Of a stretch of 64,000 nt of DNA, positions 48,625 through 58,018 are shown piece by piece (positions within the stretch are counted from its first letter, which is position 1; each line of letters starts with the position of its first letter). Under the pieces are notes generated by a model. The model saw only the letters and a program-made list of their open reading frames with translations. It made no database searches and had not been told where the DNA came from. Origin of the DNA: Longispora fulva (GTDB taxonomy: Bacteria; Actinomycetota; Actinomycetes; Mycobacteriales; Micromonosporaceae); assembly GCF_015751905.1 (NCBI RefSeq), contig NZ_JADOUF010000001.1, forward strand, positions 8,369,501 through 8,433,500, read 5' to 3'. Made by a program: the position numbers and the translations under genes.

Positions 48625-51291
48625 GTGCCGTTCGACCCGGCAGGCTACGAGCGGGAGGTGCTCCGGCCGCTGCGCAGGCTGCTCGGGGCGTTGCCCGGCG
48701 ACCTGGTCACCCGGTACGCCGTGGAGCCCGACATGGACTCCGCGCAGCTCGAACGGCACCTGCGAGCCGTGCGGGCACTGTGGAACCGCAAGCAGGCCAA
48801 CGGGCAGACCAGCCTGGGCCGGGTGTGCCAGATGATGATCAGCGCCGACGAGGAGCTCAAACGGTCGGCCGGCGCGCGGATGACCGACCCGGCGTGGTGG
48901 CGCGAGCGGGCCGGTGAGTACGAGGGGCGACTCAGGCCCCAGCACGACCAGCTGGTCCGCGACCTGCGCGCCTCCTACGGCGGCAGTGGCCGGATCACCC
49001 GCGCCCAGCTGGACCTGATCGCCGACACCCGGGCGGAACTGGGCGTCGACCGGGTGCGCCGGGCCGCCCGGGACGCCGGCCTCGCCGTGGTCGACGGGGT
49101 GGAGCTGCCCACGGAGTCCGGCCTGGACCGCACGGCATGGGCCGACCTGCGCGAACAGCTCCGCACCGCGCAGGCCCCCACCGTGGTGCACCTGCTGCAC
49201 CCGGGCCTGGCCCGGCCGTTCGCGCTGGTGCACCGGTTCGAGGTGACCGGGGCGCCGGCGCTGCGGCTGGACGCCGCGACCCTGCGGTCGAGGGTCCGCG
49301 ACGCCGAGCGCACGGCGGACTCGCCGGCCGTGCGGGCGGCCAAGGCGGCGCTGGCGATCCTGCGCACCGGCGTCGACAAGGGGCTGGACCTGCGCACCCT
49401 CGCGCTGTTCCACCTGGTGGAGGTCGTGCGGACCCGGCGCGACGCCGGGATGCCCGAGGCGCTGCTGGTCACCGAGGCCACCGGTCTGGGCCTGGCCCCC
49501 GACGACGCCGGCCTGCTGGTGGCGAGCCTGCCGCCCGGCCGGGGGGCCGCGGTCCGGCCGGCCGACGCGGTGCGCGCGCACCTGGCGGCCGGTGAGCTGG
49601 CCGGCGCCCGGGCGGCGCTCGCCGGGCTGGCGACCACCGACCCGGAGTACCCGGCCGTCGCGGCCCAGGTGGCCGACGCCGCCGACCGGTTCGCGCTCCT
49701 GCTCCGCGAGGCAGGGGAGGCGGCGACGGCCGGCCGGGAGGGCGACGCCGAACGGCTGCTCCGCGAGGCGGCCGGCATCGACGCCGCCGACGCCGGCCTG
49801 GCCACCCAGCTCCGCCGGCTGCCGGTCGGCGCGGCGCTCGACGTCACGGCCAGCCCCGCCGGGGGCCTGGTCCGGCTCGCGTGGCGCGCGCCGGTGTCGG
49901 GGGCCGGTGACCTGCGGTACCGGGTGCTGCGCGCCGAGGGCCGGGTCCCGGCGCACGAGCGGGACGGGGTGGTCGTCGCGGACACCGCCGCCGCCCGGGC
50001 AGAGGACGCCCCGCCGGTGGCCCGCCGGCTGCGCTACGCCGTGTTCGTCACCGCCCCCGACCGGGCCTGGTCCCGGGCCGCCGGCACCGGCGAGGTGGAG
50101 CTGCTGCCCCCGGTCGCCGACGTGCTGCTCCTCGGGCACGTCGACCACGTCACCGGCTCCTGGCAGGCGCACCCGGGCGCGACCGGGGTCCGGGTGACCC
50201 GCGCCGTCGGCCGGCCGTCGGCGACCGGCACCGAGGTCGAGACCACCGGCTCGTCCTTCACGGACACCGACATGACCGAGGGCGTGGAGCACTTCTACGG
50301 CCTGACCGCCGTCTACCGGGCCGCCGACGGCTCGGAGCGCGTCGCGGCGACCGTGGTCGAGTCCGTGGTGCCCCGGGGCGCGGCGACGGCCGTGGCGGAC
50401 CTGGCGGCCGTTCCGGTCACGGTCGCAGGCCGTCCGGTGCTGCGGCTGTCGTGGACGGGGGAGGGCGAGGTCGTGCTGCGCCGCGCCGACACCGCCCCGG
50501 GCTGGCCCGAGGGCGAGGTCGTCGAGATCAGGACCATGCGGGGGTACGGCAGCCCCGTCCCCGGCCACCGCCGCCTCGTCGACGGCCGCTCGGTCCTGGA
50601 CACCGACGCGCCCACCGGCCACTTCGTCTACGTGCCGTTCGCGGTGGGCGGCACCGGCGCGGTCGTCGGCCGGCCGGTCGCCGTGGGCCTGAGCACCCCG
50701 GTCCGGGGCCTGCGGGCGCGGCGGTCCGGGGACCGGGTGGTGCTGTCCTGGGAGTGGCCCGACGAGGTCGGCATGGCGGAGGTCACCTGGACCACGCCGG
50801 AGGGCGCCGTGACCCGGCAGGTGAGCAGGGCCGGGTACGCGGACGGGTGCGCGTTCCCGGTCGGTGCCGGCGGCGGCACGGCGGAGGTGCGAGGTGTCAC
50901 TGCCGGGCCCCACGGACTCGCCGTGTCCCTGCCGGTTTCCGCCACGGTAGGTGGGCCGCCGGCCCGGGTCTCCTACGCGATCGGCCGCCGCCCGGGCCTG
51001 CGGTACCGGCTGTCGCGGCACCGGGTCGTCACGGTCAGCGCCGACCGGCCGTGCGCCGGGCTGGAACTGGTCGTGGTGCTCGCCCCGGGCATCGTGACGC
51101 CGTCGACCGCGGAGCACGGCACCCACCTCGCCCGGTGGACCGGGGACCTGACCCCGGGCGTTCCGGCGACGTTCGAGCTGGAGCTGCCGGCGTCGGCCCG
51201 GGCGCCGTACTGGCTGCGGTGCTTCGTCGTGCGCCCCGCCGACGTGGTGGCCGTCGACCCGCCGATCTCCGACCTCAAGGTGGCCCGATGA
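48625..51291 (+). CDS. 888-aa beta-sandwich repeat protein of the GTPase operon
   Basis: 888 residues, no signal peptide. The N-terminal ~160 residues are helical and conserved-looking (LERHLRAVRALWNRKQANGQTSLGRVCQMMISADEELK). A central helical part (~230-400) follows; from ~405 there are four or more Fn3-like beta-sandwich units (VTASPAGGLVRLAWRAPVSGAGDLRYRVLR; GLRARRSGDRVVLSWEWPDE). GTG 48625. It could be a scaffold or sensor for the two GTPases. It overlaps the next gene by ATGA. I recognise no enzyme motif. Confidence 0.85.
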   Translation: MPFDPAGYEREVLRPLRRLLGALPGDLVTRYAVEPDMDSAQLERHLRAVRALWNRKQANGQTSLGRVCQMMISADEELKRSAGARMTDPAWWRERAGEYEGRLRPQHDQLVRDLRASYGGSGRITRAQLDLIADTRAELGVDRVRRAARDAGLAVVDGVELPTESGLDRTAWADLREQLRTAQAPTVVHLLHPGLARPFALVHRFEVTGAPALRLDAATLRSRVRDAERTADSPAVRAAKAALAILRTGVDKGLDLRTLALFHLVEVVRTRRDAGMPEALLVTEATGLGLAPDDAGLLVASLPPGRGAAVRPADAVRAHLAAGELAGARAALAGLATTDPEYPAVAAQVADAADRFALLLREAGEAATAGREGDAERLLREAAGIDAADAGLATQLRRLPVGAALDVTASPAGGLVRLAWRAPVSGAGDLRYRVLRAEGRVPAHERDGVVVADTAAARAEDAPPVARRLRYAVFVTAPDRAWSRAAGTGEVELLPPVADVLLLGHVDHVTGSWQAHPGATGVRVTRAVGRPSATGTEVETTGSSFTDTDMTEGVEHFYGLTAVYRAADGSERVAATVVESVVPRGAATAVADLAAVPVTVAGRPVLRLSWTGEGEVVLRRADTAPGWPEGEVVEIRTMRGYGSPVPGHRRLVDGRSVLDTDAPTGHFVYVPFAVGGTGAVVGRPVAVGLSTPVRGLRARRSGDRVVLSWEWPDEVGMAEVTWTTPEGAVTRQVSRAGYADGCAFPVGAGGGTAEVRGVTAGPHGLAVSLPVSATVGGPPARVSYAIGRRPGLRYRLSRHRVVTVSADRPCAGLELVVVLAPGIVTPSTAEHGTHLARWTGDLTPGVPATFELELPASARAPYWLRCFVVRPADVVAVDPPISDLKVAR

Positions 51292-52484
51292 GCACGACCG
51301 CCTGCCCGTACTGCTACCACCGGATCGCCTCGCACCGGCTGTGGTACCAGTGCGCGGGCCGCGGCACCCCGGGCCGGGCCGGCTGCACCACGGAGGTGGA
51401 CGCGGCCCGGCAGGCCGAGACCGGGTTCCAGGGCCGCAGCCGCCCGTCGTTCGGCCCGGCCCGGCCGATCGGCCCGGCCCCGGCGCGGGCGCGGTGCCCG
51501 GGCTGCGGCGGCGAGTCGGGGATCCGGGTCTGCCCGTGCTGCCACACCCCGCTGTCGCCCAACTTCGCCGGTTCCAAGAGTCCGCTGATCGCCATGGTCG
51601 GGGCGAAGGGCACCGGCAAGACCGTGTACCTCACCGTGCTCGCCCACGAGCTGCGGGCCGGCCTGCGCCGCCGGTTCGGGGCCGACGTGCGCCTGTCCGG
51701 CGATCGTCAGGGCGATGCCGCGTCACCGCTCCTGTGGCTGCAGGAGAACGTCGACGCCGTCTACGACGACCACCGGTTGTCCGCCCAGACCCCGCAGGCC
51801 CAGGCCGGCCGGCGGGAGCCGCTCGTGTTCGAGTGGCGGCAGGAACACCGGCGGCTCGGGCGTACCCGGCTGCGAACGTCCTATCTGTCCTTCTACGACA
51901 CGGCCGGGGAGGATCTGACCACGCAGAGCAACGCCGTGGAGCTGGCCTATCTCGGCGCGGCCGACGCGCTGATCCTGCTGCTCGACCCGTTCATGCTGCC
52001 CGGGGCCCGGCAGTGGCTCGGGCTGCCGAAGGCCGCGCTGACCTCGGCGGAGGCCACCCTCGACGTGCTCGGCCGGGTCACCGACGCGCTGCGGATCAGC
52101 CACGGCGTCAAGCCCGGCCGGCGGATCCCGATCCCTGTGTCCGTGGCGTTCGCGAAGATCGACGGCCTGTTCGACCTCCTTGGCCCCGACCATCCGCTGC
52201 TGGGCACCCCGCCCGCCGCCCCGTACTACGACGAGCCGGCCGGCCAGGACACCCACGAACGGATCCGGGCCCTCCTCGACGACCTCGGCGCGGACGACGT
52301 CGACGCCCACCTGCGCCTCAACTACGACCGTTTCCGGTACTTCGCGGTCTCCGCCCTCGGCGCGCCCCCCGACTACGAGTCCGGTCGCGTCGACGCCGGC
52401 GGGGTCCGGCCGCACCGGGTGGACGAGCCGCTCGTCTGGCTGCTCGGCGCGTTCGGGGTCGTCCCGGTCGCGGGGCGGACGTGA
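51288..52484 (+). CDS. zinc-ribbon TRAFAC-type GTPase, first of pair
   Basis: 398 residues. The N-terminus has two zinc-binding cysteine sets (CPYC at 6-9, CPGC at 70-73 with CPCC at 82-85). A GTPase domain follows: Walker A VGAKGTGKTVYL (K111), switch/Walker B SFYDTAGEDL (~202-209), hydrophobic LGAADALILLLDPF and a base-recognition stretch VSVAFAKIDGL (AKID in place of NKxD). It is of the kind paired as 'double-GTPase' proteins in predicted conflict systems. No membrane segment. ATG overlaps the preceding stop; the next gene begins at its own stop (TGATG). Confidence 0.88.
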   Translation: MSTTACPYCYHRIASHRLWYQCAGRGTPGRAGCTTEVDAARQAETGFQGRSRPSFGPARPIGPAPARARCPGCGGESGIRVCPCCHTPLSPNFAGSKSPLIAMVGAKGTGKTVYLTVLAHELRAGLRRRFGADVRLSGDRQGDAASPLLWLQENVDAVYDDHRLSAQTPQAQAGRREPLVFEWRQEHRRLGRTRLRTSYLSFYDTAGEDLTTQSNAVELAYLGAADALILLLDPFMLPGARQWLGLPKAALTSAEATLDVLGRVTDALRISHGVKPGRRIPIPVSVAFAKIDGLFDLLGPDHPLLGTPPAAPYYDEPAGQDTHERIRALLDDLGADDVDAHLRLNYDRFRYFAVSALGAPPDYESGRVDAGGVRPHRVDEPLVWLLGAFGVVPVAGRT

Positions 52485-54892
52485 TGGACTCCCTGCTCTA
52501 CACCGACTGCCGGCCCGGCCAGGGGCTGCGCGGCACGGCCGGCCTGCAGTTCCAGGCTGCGTCGGCCGGCGCGGATCCCGAGGCGATGGCGCTGGTCCAA
52601 CGCGCGCTGCTCTACGAGCCCCCCGCCAGCTGGATGCGCGAACGCCGCCCGGTCGCCGACTACCCGCCGTCCCTCGCGCACGCCTGGGACGGCTGGCTGG
52701 CCACCGCGGCCGGCGTCTACCTGGGCCGCGAGGCCAACGGCACCCGCGAGGGCAACCAACTGACCCACGCCGTCGTCACGAGAGATCCCGACGGGTACGG
52801 GCCCCTGCGTCCCGCCCAGCTGTTCGGCGCCCCGTTCTGGCGCACGACCCCGGTCGACGGCACCGTCGGCCCGACCGTCGACCCGGTGCCCGGCCCGCTG
52901 GACGCCGAGACGGTGCGGGACTTCGTCGTCGCGACCCCCGACGGGGTACGCCGGCTCGCCACCCTGCTCACGGCACTGCGCGCCCTCGGCCGGCCCGACG
53001 CGCGCCGGGTGCTGTTCGTCGCGGCCGACCCGGGAGCCGTGCTCACCTGGCTCGCGGCCGGCACCCTGCTGCTGCCCCAGCGCGCGGCCCTCGCCGTCGG
53101 GTTCAAGGTGTTCACCACCAACCCGGCGTACGCGGAGCAGCAGGTCCTCGCCGTGCACCCCGACGCCGGCCCGGTGCCCGCCGACGACTACCTCCTGATC
53201 GACCTGGCCCGCGACGTCTGGCCCGACGGCCCGGTGGAGCCGGCGGCACTCGGCTGGGCGGAGCTGTTCGCGGCCGGGGACCCGTACGACGTGACCGACG
53301 CCGTGGAGATCGCCGGCGGATCGGGGCTGCCCGCCGGGGAGGCCCTGGCGCTGGGCGCGGCGGCCGTGCTGGGCCGCCGACCGGCCGACGGCGACCTGCC
53401 GGCCGTGGTGCGCTGGCTGGTCGACGGCGCGCCGGAACTCGTCGAGGCGTACGGCGGGGCCGTCGTGGACACCGTCGCGGCCGACGTCACCGGCTGGCCG
53501 GCGGCCGTGCTCCGCGATCTGGACCGGGTGACCGGGGACGGCCGGTTCCCGGACCGCGCGGCGGACGTCCGGATTGCCCTGCTCGCGGCGGAGACCCGCG
53601 AGGCGACGGCCGAAACCTCCCGCCGCGACCGTCCGCGCGGCGGCGAGGCCGACGCCGACGGCACCGGCGGAAGCCACGAACGGCCGGTGCGCGATGTCGG
53701 GACGGACGGGGCGCTGCCGGCGCTCCCCGGTCGCGAGTGGACCCCCGCGCACGTCGAGCGGGCCGCCTGGATCCTCGCGCGGGCCCTCGACGCCGCGGAC
53801 CCCGACGGGTTCGACGCCGTGCTGCGGGTCGCCACCCGGTTCGGGCTGACCGCCCCGCTGGACCGGGTCCGCGCCGCCGTCGACCGGTTCGTCGCCGACT
53901 GGGCGGAGGCCGACGACAGCAGGTACGACCCGGGAGGCTGGCCCGACGGCGGACACCTCACCGACCTGCTCTGCGACCATCTCGTCGAGGTGCTCGACCA
54001 GGAGCCGTACCTGGCCGACAGTGTGGGGGACCGGTGGTGGCGGCGCCTGGTCAGCCGGGTCGTGGACCCCGCGAGCCCGCTGGACCGGGCGGTGGTGGGG
54101 GCGGCGATGGCGGCCGGCTCGCCGGCGTACCGGATGGAACTGCTCGGTTTCGACCTGGACAAAACGCGCGGCGACCGGCACGCCGCCGAGGCCGCGCTGG
54201 CCGCGCTGTGGCGGCGGGTGACGCCGACGGCACCGGAGCTGGAGCTGGTCCGCGACCGGGCCCCGGCCGCCACCCGGATCAGCCCGTCCGTCATCGACGA
54301 CCACGTCCGCGCCGCCCGGGCCACCCCCGCCGGCCTGCTCGCGGCCGTCGAGCTCGGCCGGTCCCTGACCGACCGCGCGCACCTGCAGGAACCGGGCCCG
54401 GAGCTGGCGGGGCTCCTCGCCGACGACGCGACCCTGCGCGGGATCGTCGACGGCATGGCGGTGCCGGAACTGCGCACCGACGACCTGCTCGGCCGGCTGC
54501 GGTCGGTGGCCGCCGACGTCGTCGCCGCGCACCTGGACGCGGTCGTCGCCGCGATGCTCGACTGTGGACGACCGGCGCTCGTCACCCACCTGGTGCTCGA
54601 CGTGCCGCCGGAGGTCCGCACCGGCTACCTGCGCGCGCTCGCCGCCGCCGTGCGCGAGGACGGGTACGAGTCCGACATCGTGACCGCGGCCCTGCTGCGC
54701 GGCGGACCGCCGACCGTCCTCGACGAGGCGCTGACCCACTGGCTGGTCCGCGCCGACGAGGCCGCCGTGTCCGCCGTGACCGACCGGCTCGCCGACCTCG
54801 GCGACCGGGCCCGCTCCGACGCCTGGGCGGCCTGGGCCGCCGAGGCCCGGCGGAACCGGGTCATCAAGCGGTTCCTGCCCCGGAGAAGGTGA
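52484..54892 (+). CDS. GAP1-like GTPase-associated protein
   Basis: 802 residues, cytoplasmic. The N-terminus LLYTDCRPGQGLRGTAGLQFQAASAGADPEAM matches the N-terminal domain of GTPase-associated protein 1 (GAP1-N2 type), with the later THAVV and FGAPFWRTTPVDGT segments. The middle (~150-300) would be the GAP1 M part; the remainder is a long helical region with a Gly/Arg-rich break near 400. GAP1 always accompanies the GTPases in the systems I recall. Enzymatic role unproven. Three bases separate it from the second GTPase. Confidence 0.82.
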   Translation: MDSLLYTDCRPGQGLRGTAGLQFQAASAGADPEAMALVQRALLYEPPASWMRERRPVADYPPSLAHAWDGWLATAAGVYLGREANGTREGNQLTHAVVTRDPDGYGPLRPAQLFGAPFWRTTPVDGTVGPTVDPVPGPLDAETVRDFVVATPDGVRRLATLLTALRALGRPDARRVLFVAADPGAVLTWLAAGTLLLPQRAALAVGFKVFTTNPAYAEQQVLAVHPDAGPVPADDYLLIDLARDVWPDGPVEPAALGWAELFAAGDPYDVTDAVEIAGGSGLPAGEALALGAAAVLGRRPADGDLPAVVRWLVDGAPELVEAYGGAVVDTVAADVTGWPAAVLRDLDRVTGDGRFPDRAADVRIALLAAETREATAETSRRDRPRGGEADADGTGGSHERPVRDVGTDGALPALPGREWTPAHVERAAWILARALDAADPDGFDAVLRVATRFGLTAPLDRVRAAVDRFVADWAEADDSRYDPGGWPDGGHLTDLLCDHLVEVLDQEPYLADSVGDRWWRRLVSRVVDPASPLDRAVVGAAMAAGSPAYRMELLGFDLDKTRGDRHAAEAALAALWRRVTPTAPELELVRDRAPAATRISPSVIDDHVRAARATPAGLLAAVELGRSLTDRAHLQEPGPELAGLLADDATLRGIVDGMAVPELRTDDLLGRLRSVAADVVAAHLDAVVAAMLDCGRPALVTHLVLDVPPEVRTGYLRALAAAVREDGYESDIVTAALLRGGPPTVLDEALTHWLVRADEAAVSAVTDRLADLGDRARSDAWAAWAAEARRNRVIKRFLPRRR

Positions 54893-54895
54893 CCA

Positions 54896-56488
54896 GTGCC
54901 CGTCCTCGTCATGGTCGTGGCCTATCTGGCCGCGTTCATCCTGTACCTGTGGGGCTGCGTCACGGTCCTGGTCTGGATCGCGGTCCCCGCCTGCTACCTG
55001 TTCGGCGTCGGCGGGCCGCTCCTCGGGGCCGGGCTCGCCGTCACCCTCACCGGCAGGGTCCTCGCCGGTCACGAGGACCGCCCCGGCTCCCCGGTCCTGG
55101 TCGGCCCGGCGGACACCGGCGACCGGGGCTGGCCGACCTACTGCGCGATCCAGGTGTACCGGGACCTGCAGGCGGCCGACCGCTGGACCGTCCGGGTGGT
55201 GTACCGGCTGTGGACCTGGTCGTACGAGCGCACCTTCGCCCGGTACGGCGTCCGCACCCTGTGGGCCTGGCCGCTGCTCCTGCCGGTCCTCGTCCTGCTA
55301 CTCGCCGTCACCCTCGGCGCGGCGGCCGGAACGCTGCTCACCGCCCTGGCCGCCGCGCTCCTCACCCTGCTCGCCCTCGCCCTCGGCCTGGTAACCGCCG
55401 GTACGCTGCGCGCCGCCGACCGGCTGTGGCAGCGGGTGTTCCACGCGGCGGCCAGCTGCCCCCGGCCGGGGTGCTACCACGTGACCCGGCTGCCGGCGTA
55501 CCGCTGCCCCGGCTGCGACCGGCTGCACCGTGACCTGCGCCCGGGCCGGCTCGGCGTCCTGTGGCGGCACTGCGCGTGCGGGACCACCCTGCCCACCACG
55601 GTGTTGCGGGCCACCCGCCGGCTGGAGCCGGTCTGCCAGAGGTGTGACTCGCCGCTGCACGGGGACGCCGCCCTGGCCACCGACGTGCGGATCCCGGTGT
55701 TCGGCGCGCCCCGGGCCGGCAAGACCCGGTTCATCATGGCCGGGATCGTCGGGCTGAGCGCGCGCCCCGGGTCCCGGTTCGCGCCGGCGGACCCGGAGAG
55801 CGACCGGGCGTATGCGGAGTACGAGGCGACGATCGGCGGCGGGGCCTCGACGGCGCAGACCGGGAAGGCGCTGCCGGCCGCCGTCACGCTCCGGGTCGCC
55901 GGCGGTCGGCGCACGGCGCTGCTGCACGTGTTCGACGCGGCGGGGGAGCGGTTCACCGAACGGGCCCAGAACGAGGAACTCGCCTACCTGGACCACGCGC
56001 GGGGCCTGGTCTTCGTCCTCGACCCGTTCGCGATCCCGGAGGTCCGGGCCCGGCTGCGCGGCACCGCCGCTGCGGGCGGTTCGGCGTCCGGAGGCGGCGG
56101 GGCGTCCGGAGGCTCGGCGTCCGGCGGCCCCGCCGGTTCAGCCTCGCACGACCCGGACGAGTCCTACCACGTCACGGTGCGCCGGCTGCGGGACTACGGG
56201 GTCGACCTGCGCCGGCAGCGGCTCGCGTTCGTGCTCTCCAAGGCCGACCTGCTCCTGGCGGGCCCTGCGGGCGCGGGCCTTCCGGTGGCCGGCTCCGACG
56301 CCATCCGTTCCTGGCTGCTCGACGCCGGCCTGGACAACCTCCTGCTCGCGGCGTCGCGCGACTTCGCCGACGTCCGCTACTTCCTGGTCTCCTCGATGGC
56401 CGCCGACCCGGACGGCGAGGTGGCCGCCAGCGCCCCGCTGGACTGGCTGCTGGCGGCGGAGCCCGTCCCCACCGGAGGTGCCACGTGA
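54896..56488 (+). CDS. membrane-anchored zinc-ribbon GTPase, second of pair
   Basis: 530 residues. N-terminal helices (~3-50) and a second hydrophobic block (~120-170, LPVLVLLLAVTLGAAAGTLL) anchor it. Then come cysteine clusters (CPRPGC, CPGC, CACG, CQRC) that look like zinc ribbons, and a GTPase: Walker A FGAPRAGKTRF (K276), VFDAAGERF (~345), LVFVLDPFAIP and SKAD (448-451). A Ser/Gly low-complexity insert (~390-415) sits inside the domain. It is the likely membrane endpoint of the system. GTG start; it overlaps the next small gene by GTGA. Confidence 0.87.
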   Translation: MPVLVMVVAYLAAFILYLWGCVTVLVWIAVPACYLFGVGGPLLGAGLAVTLTGRVLAGHEDRPGSPVLVGPADTGDRGWPTYCAIQVYRDLQAADRWTVRVVYRLWTWSYERTFARYGVRTLWAWPLLLPVLVLLLAVTLGAAAGTLLTALAAALLTLLALALGLVTAGTLRAADRLWQRVFHAAASCPRPGCYHVTRLPAYRCPGCDRLHRDLRPGRLGVLWRHCACGTTLPTTVLRATRRLEPVCQRCDSPLHGDAALATDVRIPVFGAPRAGKTRFIMAGIVGLSARPGSRFAPADPESDRAYAEYEATIGGGASTAQTGKALPAAVTLRVAGGRRTALLHVFDAAGERFTERAQNEELAYLDHARGLVFVLDPFAIPEVRARLRGTAAAGGSASGGGGASGGSASGGPAGSASHDPDESYHVTVRRLRDYGVDLRRQRLAFVLSKADLLLAGPAGAGLPVAGSDAIRSWLLDAGLDNLLLAASRDFADVRYFLVSSMAADPDGEVAASAPLDWLLAAEPVPTGGAT

Positions 56489-56655
56489 CCCGACCAGCTG
56501 TGCCGCCCGGCCATGCCCGCACCCGGTGGCTGCTCCTGGCCGCCATCCTCGCGGCCTGCGCGGCGCTCGTGGCCTGGGCGGTCCTCGCCGGCGTCCCCGA
56601 GGCGGTCCTGCACGGCTGGCACGCGATGTGGGCGGACATCCGCACGGGCTCGTGA
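56485..56655 (+). CDS. 56-aa single-transmembrane protein, last gene of the operon
   Basis: The GTG at 56485 lies within the stop of the GTPase gene (GTGA). It encodes 56 residues: VTRPAVPPGHARTR, then one helix WLLLAAILAACAALVAWAVL, and a short tail ending WADIRTGS. Its overlap and a hairpin just after its stop support a real gene. It might be a pore or anchor subunit. No family recognised. Confidence 0.7.
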   Translation: MTRPAVPPGHARTRWLLLAAILAACAALVAWAVLAGVPEAVLHGWHAMWADIRTGS

Positions 56656-56661
56656 ACGGGT

Positions 56662-56693
56662 GCGGCCCCGCCCCCTGACGGGAGCGGGGCCGC
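56662..56693. terminator. hairpin closing the GTPase operon
   Basis: GCGGCCCCGC (56662-56671) pairs perfectly with 56684-56693. It sits between this operon and the convergent secreted-protein gene. Confidence 0.7.
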
Positions 56694-56705
56694 GGCCGGC
56701 GCGGG

Positions 56706-57872
56706 CTAGCAGCCGCTGCACGGCTCCTTGGCCAGGCCCAGGTACAGCGTGCCCGGGTAGGTCGGGTTGAACGCGACCGCCGTGATCTCGTGCTCGTTGT
56801 TGTGCGTCTTGGTCACCAGACCGGTGGTCGCCGAGTACTTGAACAGGTCGGTGCCGTACGCCTGGAAGTTCGAGCCGTACTCGAACCACAGCTCGTTGGC
56901 GTTGGTCGGGCTCGGCCACAGCTGCGGGCCGTTGACCAGCTTGACGTCGGCCGAGCTGTCCACGATCGAGGTGAAGGTCAGGCCGCCGTTGGTGGACCGG
57001 TACAGGTGCCGGCCGTTGCCCGGGAGGTGCGCGTCGGCCTGGTCGATGTCGATCGCCATGCCGTAGACGACGCTGTTGTTGGCCTTGGACACCGCGAGGG
57101 TGAACACGTTGGTGCCGAGGCCGCCCGGGGTCAGGTCGAAGCCGGTGACAGCGGTCCAGCTGCCGCCGCCGTCGAAGGTGACGAACGCGCCCTTGCCGGA
57201 GGTGCCGACGAGCGCGTGCCACGGGTTGACCGGGTCGATGGCGGTGTCGTACACGTCGTAGGCGTTCACGCCGGGCGGGGTGCTGCCCGTGGTGGTCCAG
57301 GACGCGCCGCCGTTGTACGACTCGAACAGCTGGCCGGCGTTGTCGCCCAGCAGGACGTGCAGGCCGTCGGCCGGGTCGACGTTGAGGCCCGTGATGCCGT
57401 CCGTGGTCGGGTCGGTGATCGCGGTGACCGTGGTGCCGGTGACCCGGTAGATGCCGTGCGTGCCGGAGTCGGAGTACAGGTACGCCCGGCCGCCCTTGGC
57501 CGCGACGGCCTTGAGGACCCAGCCGTTCGGCACGGTGGCGATCGTGGACCAGGAGCAGCCGGCGTTGGTGGACCGCAGCACGGTGTTCGTCTGGACCAGC
57601 GTGGACGGGTCGGTGTACTCCCGGGTCGCGATCAGCGTGTTCGCGGTGTCCAGCGCGGCGAGCCCGTGGGTGTAGGTGATCGGGATCGACGTGGTCGCGG
57701 TCGCCGTCAGGGTGGCGCCGGCGTCCTTCGTGTAGGTGATGCCGGACGTGCCGGTGATCGTGGCGCAGGTCGGGTTGGTCCAGGCGGGCGCGGCGGTGGC
57801 CGCGGTGGACTGGGCCAGGGCGGCCGCGGTCACGGTCAGTGCCGCGGCGAACCCGGTGATCAGCTTGCGCAT
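56706..57872 (-). CDS. secreted BNR/sialidase-like beta-propeller protein
   Basis: 388 residues. MRKLITGFAAALTVTAAALAQSTAATAAPA is a signal peptide. The mature part is a propeller with repeated Asp-box-like turns (STNAGCSWSTI, SYNGGASWTTT, TFDGGGSWTAV, STNGGLTFTSI). The C-terminus ends EPCSGC. Layout and size resemble DAIP-type (dispase autolysis-inducing) and related secreted propellers of streptomycetes; I am not sure of this. No glycosidase catalytic residues are obvious. Monocistronic. Confidence 0.87.
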   Translation of the reverse strand: MRKLITGFAAALTVTAAALAQSTAATAAPAWTNPTCATITGTSGITYTKDAGATLTATATTSIPITYTHGLAALDTANTLIATREYTDPSTLVQTNTVLRSTNAGCSWSTIATVPNGWVLKAVAAKGGRAYLYSDSGTHGIYRVTGTTVTAITDPTTDGITGLNVDPADGLHVLLGDNAGQLFESYNGGASWTTTGSTPPGVNAYDVYDTAIDPVNPWHALVGTSGKGAFVTFDGGGSWTAVTGFDLTPGGLGTNVFTLAVSKANNSVVYGMAIDIDQADAHLPGNGRHLYRSTNGGLTFTSIVDSSADVKLVNGPQLWPSPTNANELWFEYGSNFQAYGTDLFKYSATTGLVTKTHNNEHEITAVAFNPTYPGTLYLGLAKEPCSGC

Positions 57873-58018
57873 CTGTTGCGTACCCCCAGTAGGTGGTTGG
57901 TGACGCCGAACAGTATTAGCTGGGGTGAACGATCATTCATAGCGCGCAAACTGTGAAGGATCTCAAGTGGACCGTCGGGAACCAGATCGGTGCATTGTGG
58001 ACGGTCGATGATCCGACC

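Noticed and set aside
46930..51126. 1398-codon open frame on the minus strand opposite the Hsp70/888-aa genes
   Set aside because: It is rich in Arg/Gly/Pro/His without any domain, and is fully explained by GC-biased shadow reading of the real plus-strand genes.
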